DNA of 51,475 nucleotides, taken from assembly GCA_003427395.1 (NCBI GenBank), contig BFEA01000588.1, positions 756,160-807,634 of the forward strand, read 5' to 3'. Every line of letters begins with the position of its first letter. The first letter of the stretch is position 1. A model generated the notes under the pieces. It worked only from the letters and a program-made list of their open reading frames with translations. It searched no databases and had not been told where the DNA came from. The DNA comes from Chara braunii. Taxonomy: Eukaryota > Streptophyta > Charophyceae > Charales > Characeae. A program made the position numbers and the translations under genes. This document shows positions 44,063 through 51,475 of the stretch, one piece after another.

Positions 44063-44912
44063 TTATGTTCGGGGGAAGACGGTAAGCTTAGGTATCATCT
44101 TGGTCTGTGTCTTCATCCACCTCAATGTCTCATGGTCTAAATAGACTTTGAAGTGTCTCCCAAGCAAGTAGTATCTCCAGTGGTCTAATGCTTGCCCGAA
44201 AGCGTATAGTTCTCTCTCATTGGTGGATGTCGCTACCTTATTTGAAGGCAACCTAACGGACATCAACTCTACGAGTTTGTACCCATTGCCATCATCTTGG
44301 TGTAAGACAACACCAATACCATACCGACTCGCATTAATTGTCACAACAAAGGGTAAGGATGAGTCAGCTAACTTGAGGACTGGGTACTCTATCAAGGCTC
44401 ACTTCAACTTCTTCAGGGCCGATGTACAATCTTGGTTTCACTTTCAGATTGCCGCGTTCTTTAGCAATCAGCGAAGGGCAGCAGCGATTGCAAAGAAGTT
44501 CCTCACAAACTTTCTATAATAATTAGCCCATCCTAAGAAAATAACCTCAATTCTTTGAGGGTACGCGGGGGGGGTGGCCGTTCTCCGATCGCGGCTATCT
44601 TGTTGTCCTCACACTTTATGTCGTCACCATCGAATACGTGGCCCATGTACAAAATCTCAGTCTTGGCCCACTTGCACTTCTTCGCGTTGATCTTGAAGTT
44701 TGCTTCACGCAACCTTCCCAAGATCTGCCTCAGATGAGCCTCATGCTCCTAGAGGGTCTTACTAAAAATCAAAATATCATCGAACTAGACAACTACAAAC
44801 TTATCTAACTACAGCCTAGTAAACAAATCATTCATACAACATTGAAATATGGTCCGCGCGATGGTTAGTACAAAGGGCATGACTATAAACTCATAGCTAT
44901 GCATCCCTCGCG
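44063..44912 (-). pseudogene. pol: Second Ty3/gypsy element: RT-RNase H fragment
   Basis: Read on the minus strand from 44,912: MHSYEFIVMPFVLTIA (RT motif B region), then FDDILIFSKTL with stops around it (motif C, FDD), then 44,721-44,533 GRLREANFKINAKKCKWAKT and LYMGHVFDGDDI (end of the palm). After further damage, 44,395-44,063 is an open RNase H: FVVTINASRYGIGVVLHQDD and NERELYAFGQALDHWRYYLL. The first RNase H catalytic Asp (TDAS) reads as Asn (INAS). This is a conventional plant-type gypsy pol, different from the + strand element, and lacks everything upstream of motif B and the integrase. It is cut at about 44,912 by palindromic sequence. Confidence 0.85.
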
Positions 44913-45360
44913 GTCATGACCGCGGGCTTTTTGGCTGCATGCGGCCATGATCATGCCCGCGTAGGCCAACCGTTGGGACCAAGTGCGACCAACAACCCCG
45001 CCATTCTTAATTCATAGAACAATAGGCGAAAAAAACATAAAAAATATATAGGGTTTAGGGTTTGAAAAACCCTACATTCTCATATTTTTTGTTTATTTTT
45101 TTTATGTTTTTTGTCATTTAAAAGAAAATAGAAAACAAAAAACACAAGTATTAAAGTAAAAAATATATATATATTTATAAAAAAAAAAGATTTTTTTTTT
45201 CCTTATTTTTTTGTGATTGTTGGTGGGATAATCATGGTGCACCTGTTTCTTTGATTCTATTTTTTTACCTACATATGCAAATATGAAAGGGGAAAAAAAA
45301 AAAGATAATAATGAAAAGAAAAACCAAAGCCATTTTTTATTTTTTTTTTTTGTTAGACAA
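44913..45360. other. Palindromic GC-rich segment and AT-rich tract
   Basis: CGCGGTCATGACCGCG and GCGGCCATGATCATG-type palindromes (about 44,909-44,962) abut the broken RT and are followed by AT-rich DNA with poly-A/T runs and a telomere-like AGGGTTTAGGGTTTG near 45,050. The arrangement resembles one arm plus core of the hAT-like MITEs, but no second arm or target duplication was found. Confidence 0.4.
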
Positions 45361-45367
45361 ACACACT

Positions 45368-45437
45368 GATTGATTGATTGATTGATTGATTGACTGATTG
45401 ATTGATTGACTGTGATTGGTTGGTTGATTAATTGATT

Positions 45438-45514
<77 letters not shown>

Positions 45515-45546
45515 GGCGTGTATGTGTGTGCGTGTATGTGTGTGTA
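45368..45546 (+). repeat. TGAT and TG microsatellites
   Basis: A TGAT/TGAC run (45,368-45,440) passes into a TG run (45,441-45,507) and degenerate GTATGTG words to about 45,546. Confidence 0.95.
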
Positions 45547-45699
45547 GGGGGGTTTGTGTTCGTGACACGGCTATCCTACACAAAGTAAGAAACAAGATCG
45601 CAACTCAATGTAGCCCGTTAGTCATGTGTCAGCTAGCCAGAAGCTATGAAGTTCTCGTGATGCAGACATGGAGACTGGGTACGGGGATTAGCAGGGTAT

Positions 45700-46120
45700 G
45701 TTGGATTAGCAGGGTATGTTGGGGAGTAAGTGTTTAGGTAGGGAGCAACTAATTAGTGTAAGTAGGTTACAGACTAGGGAAGGGCAAAGGCCCAACCATA
45801 GGGGGGGTGCACGCCCTTAAGTGCGCTTTTCGCCGCCTAGCACCCATAGAAGCTCATCAGAGGGATTAGTATTGTTAGGGCTCCTGTTAGCTAGAGGTTA
45901 GGGGAGCAAGGGGATCTTCAAGGGTTTGGGGGAGCAAGGAGGGAATGCCTTTCCATACCTGAGGGGTCATGGTTGGTATCGTTGTAGGATCAGCCACCGC
46001 ACTTGTCGTGTCCGTGCAACGTAGTGTTACGTAGCTTGCAACGCAAGGTCAGCGAGAAGGGCACAGTACTGTGCCACACTAGACTCAGGAGGATGAGTGT
46101 TTAGCAAGGATACGTGCAGG
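45700..46120 (-). repeat. Dispersed repeat, copy 2 (inverted relative to 2030-2530)
   Basis: On the minus strand it contains GGGTGCTAGGCGGCGAAAAG, GGGCGTGCACCCCCC and flanking words in the same order as 2280-2480 on the plus strand. It lies on the same strand as the reverse transcriptase ORF at 48,182-49,231 and may be part of that element's downstream region, but this is only positional. Confidence 0.6.
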
Positions 46121-47780
46121 CGTGGGAGGAGCGAAGCAATGGTAGCGTCTGCAGGACACTTTTCAGGCAAGCACGCAAATGTAAGATCTTGCACAAGTTC
46201 ATCTGCCGGCTAGCGCTTCCGGAGGCAGATCCGTCACAACTTTGCGTAGATGCCATGGGTATGCGCTATATGTTAATATATAGTTATTTTTTGTAGCAGG
46301 GAGGGAAGAGGGAGGGGGGTTGATTGAGGAGTCATCGTTCAAGGTTGGCGGATAAGCGTAAGCTTATGAGCTTGGGGGGGGTTGGAAATATGGTTTTGGG
46401 AGTGTTGTCGGGTATGGTAGCTGGTTTTCGTGTATGGGAAGGGAGCCGTTTCAGAGACACAGGGGTGGCATATTTTGTTTTTGCATAACGCGGGAGGTCG
46501 TAAGCATGCTTGTGGTGCCTGTGAGGATATGTCAGTGGGGTTGTAGGCCATCAGCGCAGGTGTTTTTTGTCTTGATTTGTGTTGGATCGTCGTTTTTTGG
46601 TGAAGGTTCGGCTATGGGCGGGGCAGGTCATGCCGGAGTTTGTCTGCTTGTATGCTCAGTCTTGTGTGTCGTTTCGGAGAGGTGTTGCGTAGGCATCGTT
46701 TTGTATGTTGTTATGGCGTTCATTTTGAAAAAAATGTTTGCCACGTTTATTTTACAGGAGACAGTGCACTTTGTTTTACTTATTTTCACATCCGTTTCGC
46801 AAGGGGGTTATCCCCATACCCGGTGGGTGACACGTTGTAAAAAATGCATGTGTGGTTTGTGTTACGATGATTTGGGATGTACTGTTCTATTGGGGTTTGT
46901 ATTTAGTAAAGGTATAGCCCTACAAGGCGGGGGGTAGGCTTATTGTTTATCAATACTGCGTATTAATTAGTTGGTAGGGGATGATTTTTATCTATTCGCT
47001 CGTTACAACTATTTGCTTTTTAAGTTTTTTTAACATGATAAATAAGGGTTTACAACCAACTTATTTTTTAATAACATATCTGTATATAGGTATGGTTTAG
47101 CATGATTTTATTTCTTCATCTTCTACATGTTTATTATTTTTTTATAAAAAATCATTATCATTTATTATTAGTTATTTTTTAATTGTTATTTATTACCCAG
47201 GGTATTATTTAAGAAAATTATCTGTGCAGGGTCGTGTATTTTTTACGTGCGTGTGCTATTTTCGTGTGCTTGCAATTGTTTGTGCCTGGGTAGGTGTCCG
47301 CCTCGTGTTGGTATGTGTGTTGCTTGTATAGGCGGGGGGTAGTTGCTTTTGCCAGCAGTGTTCACGCAGGCACGTGAAAAATTGTGTCAGGCTAATGGGT
47401 CTAGTCATTTTCATGCTGCGAGGGAGAGTGTTGTTTTTCTGTGGGCGGTTACTTACATAGGGGAGGCAGGGAGCATCTGTATTTTTGTCTGTTGTGCTGA
47501 TGCCCGTGTGTGTATTGCAGTTTGTCTGTTGTGCCGCTTCGTAGTTGTGTTGTGCGATGACCGACCTAGTAAAAATTTGTTGCGCATATCTGCTAGGGTG
47601 TTAACGTTTTTGTTTTTCTTTTTCGTGTATCATCAGTTTTTTATTATTATCCCATAATTTGATCTGCACAATTTTGTTCGTATGGTGTCGAAATGCGTGA
47701 TTTAATTGATTGTGTGCTGTTTTAATTGAGTTGGGAGTTTGCGAGTTGGTGGATTTTAGGGGGGTATACTAGGAGATCTG

Positions 47781-47816
<36 letters not shown>

Positions 47817-47929
47817 GTTTTTTTGGAAATAAGAAATCAATAATATCTGATAAAAAAATAATAAAAAAGAAAAAAGAAAGATTTTTTTTATAAAAAAAAA
47901 AAGGAATCATAAAGTGAGTGCGTGCGTGC

Positions 47930-47961
<32 letters not shown>

Positions 47962-48181
47962 CCCTGCCCGTTCCCTCGTGATGGAGATCTGGGTGGGGTA
48001 GGTCACTGTGTTTCAACGGGATTTTTGAACCTACCCCATCCGGGATAGGTCCTCCATCCAAACCAAGCCATTAATTTTTTGGCTTGCACACACACATGCT
48101 ATTATTATGAGCAGTGAAGGGTTATTATTAGCTACGGTATGGTTGTGTTTGGAGCCGTTGGAGAATTGTCTGTGGGCAACA
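46120..48181. other. T/GT-rich region without a supported gene
   Basis: The plus frame 46,434-46,937 (167 residues, cysteine- and valine-rich) has no recognisable motif and sits in GT-rich DNA that is open by composition. The stretch also has a TA run (47,783-47,812) and a GT run (47,915-47,960). It is directly downstream of the minus-strand RT, so it may include that element's 3' untranslated DNA. Confidence 0.45.
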
Positions 48182-49231
48182 TCAAAACGGTTGGTAGTTG
48201 TCTGATTGTTGGAGTATTTTTGTGGTTATGCCAAGGGGCCTTTGTTTAGAGAAATCGTTGAGGGCGAGCCCAATAATTGTTTGTGTAATCTCGTACGCCG
48301 CGTCCGCGGGGTCAGATTCAACTGTCATGATTGTGATCACTTGAGGTATGATCAAATTGAGTGATGGTTGCATAAGTTTGTTTGATCGGGCTTGGATGCC
48401 TCTAGTTATGGAAAAATTTAGCTCCTTCCTTTTGTCATATTTGTTTGTTTTGTATTGTCTCGTTTGTGTGTCAATGATTTGTATTGTAGTGTTGAGAAAA
48501 TTTATTTTCATTCCGTTGTATGTGTCGTTGATCAGTGTTTTTTCAGAGGTTCGTTCATTTATGGTGATGATTTTTAGGGGGTATAACAAATATCGACTCC
48601 TCATGCTAGTGATGTCGGTGTTGAGGAATTCATGTATCCTTGGGTTATTTAGGATATGGAAGTCATCAAAATAGCGGAAGACATGTTGGAAGAGATGTAA
48701 TAGGTTTCTGTTGCATTTGTGGGTAAGTTTTTTCATGAATTTATATTCGTATTTAAAGAAGTAAATATTACACCGGACCGGAGAGCAGATGACACCCATA
48801 GGGATGCCTAATGTCTGCCTCCAGATGTTGTTGCCTAGGGAGGTATAGGCATTTGCGATGAGCCAATTATTGATTGCATTTACGATATTAACATTCAGGG
48901 AGAAGTATTCATTGGGTGGGTGCTTATACCAGTTACAGGTGGGACAGATCTGGTCGCCTTTGTAATAGAATTTGCATGCAAGTTGTATATCAGTTCCAAG
49001 TAATTTTTTTGCTTGTTGGAACGCTAATTTCACGAAGAACTGAATTGCGTTGGGCAGTCCGTCTGGGCTATGGTTGGTTGGTATGGTTTCATAACATCTT
49101 GTTATGTCAGCCGAGAAAATGGATGTAACCTTTGGAGGTAAATTGTTAACATAGTCTGCAGTGCAATCGATGGGCCACCAGTATGACACTTTCAAGTTTG
49201 TTTCTTCGAGGGTTTGACGTGTGAGGTTACC
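48182..49231 (-). pseudogene. Reverse transcriptase of a non-gypsy element (Penelope-like or related), 5'-truncated
   Basis: One open minus-strand frame (48,182-49,306, 374 codons) holds a reverse transcriptase core. Motif A is SIFSADITRCYETIP (Asp 67), motif B is LGIPMGVICSP (167-176), motif C is FRYFDDFHI (Asp 214/215), followed by INFLNTTI and NKYDKRKELNF. The GIPMG...RYxDD...YDKRxxFNF order is seen in a family of plant, algal and invertebrate RTs near Penelope-like elements. No integrase, RNase H or GIY-YIG nuclease is fused; the frame stops after the thumb. The first 25 or so codons (49,232-49,306) come from the neighbouring LTR-like repeat, so the true N-terminus is missing. All core catalytic residues are kept and there is no internal stop, suggesting relative youth. 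The family label is tentative. Confidence 0.75.
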
Positions 49232-50690
49232 ACAATGGGACGTCGTTCGAGATGTTATCGGGGACCAAGTGGGTCCAAATAATAAAAGTCGAAAAATGAG
49301 ACGCACGCCGGTGACACCGCTAGCGGGGCAAAAAATAAAATAAAATGGTACTAGTACGGGAAAGTGGCGTGGACTTGAGGTGTCCCAGGGGGAATACCAC
49401 AGACCAATGTGGGGAGCGGATGCGCAAGGCCAACGGCACCGTCGATATCAAAGATCTCGACGGTGGAAAATATTAGCACCACTAGTGCAAGCACTAGTGG
49501 AGCCCAAATAGGAAGACTGGCGGTAAAAAGAAAAGAAAAACGGGGGATGGGAGGGCTGCCCAGCAGTCCGAGATATTTCAGACTTGCTAGGCATGTAAAA
49601 ATAAAGCTTTAAGAGGCCCAACATGAGAAACAGGCTGCCCATGGAAAATTGGAGCAAAAGGGGCTCAAAAGCGAACAAACGGTGGTAAAATGGGACCCCT
49701 AGGAGCATGAGAGTGCCATTTTTGAAGTCCGAGATGTAACGGCCAACAACCGGCCATGAACCTGGCCATGAATGAGGTTCCAAGGCCTAAAAAGAGAGTG
49801 CACAGCTATTTGACACTTGTCACAACAAAAATAAAAGAAAAAGAAGAGAAATAGGGGAGAAAATGGAGGAAGAATGAGACAAAACAAGGGAAAAAGGTGG
49901 AGGAGAATGTGTCGGCCTATTGGGACTGCCGCAGTAGGGACTGGTAGGTCCCAATGATGACCTCATCCCTCCTAGGATGAGGGAGGGCAATCCGGATTGC
50001 TGGGATACAGCCCTTGGGGCCATATCTCCACATTATCTGAATTAAAAAGGAGAAAATGAGAGAAAATCCAAAAGGAACAATTACCGGTTTTTTTTTTGGC
50101 CATGGATCTGAGATCAGATCTCATGGAGGAGAAGAAACAACCGTTTTTTGTGGGCCAGCTCAAAACGGCTAGCTCCAGAATAAGGTGGCAGCCCAAAATG
50201 GAAAGAAACAAAAAGAGGGAAAAAAACAGAACTGTGCATTTGGTCCAAGGGGAGAGCCAGATACACCAAAAATTAAAAAATTGAACTTAGAGGCTCAAAT
50301 TTGAAACAAGGACCACCATGGGGTAGCTCGGATTAATACGGGCCTTAGATCTCAGCCTGATCCAAGGCTGGAAATGTGCCGCCACATGGAAAAATGCTCT
50401 GGCCTACCCAAGGGAGGCCAAAATAAAAAAAAGTCGAGAAAAAGGACTACAAGGCTTTTTTCTCTCAAGTAGGTTGTAGCCCTCCTAGAGGGAAGGACTC
50501 CATAGCCTTATAAGTAGGAGTTTGATGTGACATGGGAGAAGGGGAGAAGGGGAGAAAAGGACGGGGAGAAGGGTTTGAAGGGGAAGGAAGCCATAGCCAA
50601 GGGAGAGCTTGAACAAGGAAGGAGGAGACTTCATCAAGATTGGTACTTCACCTCAAGACACCAAGAAGGTGCGTGAAGAGGAAGGGTTCC
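49232..50690 (+). repeat. Third copy of the LTR-like 5' module
   Basis: Collinear with 34,874-36,334, from GAGATGTTATCGGGGACCAA to GAAGCCATAGCCAAGG and ACTTCATCAAGATTGG. Its left edge is the point where the minus-strand RT frame is cut. Hairpin and AGTCCGAGAT words are shared. No gene. Confidence 0.8.
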
Positions 50691-50925
50691 TCCTCCTCCT
50701 CCTCCTCCTTCTTCTTCTTCTTCTTCTTCTTCTTCTTCTTCTTCGTCTTGTTCTTCTTCCTCTTCCTTCTCCCCCTCCCTCTATTTCTTCCTCTCCTTCT
50801 TCTTCCTCTTCTTCCTCTCCCCCATCCTCTTCTCCTCTTCATCTTTCCCTCCATCTACTTCTTCCTCTCTCCCTCATTCTCCTCCCCTTCTCCACTCTCT
50901 CCTCTTCTTTCCCTTTCCATAGGAA
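50690..50925 (+). repeat. TTC/CTC tract
   Basis: A pyrimidine tract in the same position after the 5' module as the one at 36,335-36,915. Its frames are compositional only. Confidence 0.9.
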
Positions 50926-50999
50926 CTCCCTTGAGCATAAGGGGAGATGGTTGGGAGTTTTCCCACTAGTAATGATCCTTCAATAGGCTTTCCCATCTC

Positions 51000-51475
51000 C
51001 CCCATGTCAATCGCCACTTTACCCCTTGATAACTCATGCATTTGGGTGGGTTCTACTCACCCAACTCTCACTTTCTCTCAATTTTTCCACTTGGATGTAA
51101 ATCACAACTTTAATTTTTGATCATCTTGATGTTTTGATGATGTTTAGTGCTTGATTAGTCTTGTTCTTCACTCCCATATAAATCGTCACTTTCCCCCTTG
51201 ATAGTTCGTGCATTTGGGTGAGTTCTACTCACCCAACTCTCACTTTTTCTCCATTTTTCCACTTGGATGTAAATCGCAACTTTGATTCTTGCTGATCTTG
51301 GTGTTTTGATGATGATTAGTGCTAGATTAGAGTTGTTTTTCACTCTCATNATCTTGGTGTTTTGATGATGATTAGTGCTAGATTAGAGTTGTTTTTCACT
51401 CTCATGTAAATCGTCACTTTCCCCTTGATAATTCATGCATTTGGGTGAGTTCTACTCACCCAACTCTCACTTTCT
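51000..51475 (+). repeat. 172-bp tandem repeat, running off the window
   Basis: CTTGATAACTCATGCATTTG, GAGTTCTACTCACCCAACTC and TGTTTTGATGATGATTAGTG recur with a measured 172-bp spacing (51,030 to 51,202). The next copy is displaced by a further 55 bp because 55 bases are repeated exactly across the N at 51,350. It occupies the position held by the 91-bp satellite in the other blocks, and shares TTTTGAT and TTTTCACTC words with subfamily A. Confidence 0.85.

Noticed and set aside
45045-45075. Telomere-like AGGGTTTAGGGTTTG with an inverted CCCTA
   Set aside because: Only about two units in AT-rich DNA; too short to call an interstitial telomere.
46434-46937. 167-codon plus-strand frame rich in Cys and Val
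   Set aside because: It lies in GT-rich DNA that is open by composition; no signal, domain or neighbour supports it.

Overview
This is a eukaryotic, repeat-dominated window with no intact host gene that I can support. The residues around the Ty3/gypsy reverse transcriptase, the many decayed retroelements, long simple-sequence tracts and satellites fit a large plant-lineage genome. A charophyte alga such as Chara is my best guess, from recalled style of its retroelement proteins and not from any search. Almost every open frame here is short, low-complexity, or a broken piece of a mobile element.

Layout. 1-10,300: A-rich low-complexity DNA, small tandem repeats, modules carrying CAGGTAAGT, a 1.39 kb tandem duplication (4942-7685), then about 2.6 kb of palindrome-rich DNA without genes that holds a tRNA-Asp-like relic. 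10,310-16,108 and 36,335-43,234: two direct copies of one large block. Each runs, in the same order, TTC tract, three successive 91-bp satellite subfamilies (A, B, C), a 35-bp tandem repeat, a CT microsatellite and about 1.1 kb of unique sequence ending in ...CCCTACA. Between them lies a decayed Ty3/gypsy retrotransposon on the + strand: a possible primer-binding site just after the first block, a 5 kb leader with three tandem copies of an unrecognised two-domain ORF, gag with a CCHC knuckle, protease, RT, RNase H, integrase, one extra ORF after pol, hairpin arrays, and a purine tract at 31,541. The simplest reading is a single giant element whose two direct repeats are LTRs. The 3' LTR would be up to about 11.7 kb and carry satellite DNA; the 5' LTR has lost its beginning at the TTC tract.

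Three hAT-like insertions sit in this element: one in the 5' LTR-like block (13,756-14,814, mostly assembly gap), one in gag (22,062-22,428) and one after pol (30,581-30,904). All have or retain 8-bp target duplications. The latter two share an AT-rich core but have arms built from different palindromic motifs.

43,235-51,475: a minus-strand fragment of a second, more conventional Ty3/gypsy RT-RNase H, microsatellites, a long T-rich stretch, a minus-strand reverse transcriptase ORF of a non-gypsy (Penelope-like or related) type with its catalytic motifs, and a third copy of the 5' part of the LTR-like block (49,232-50,690) that runs into a TTC tract and a 172-bp tandem repeat at the window end. 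Several single-N joints are flanked by duplicated sequence and look like assembly joins.
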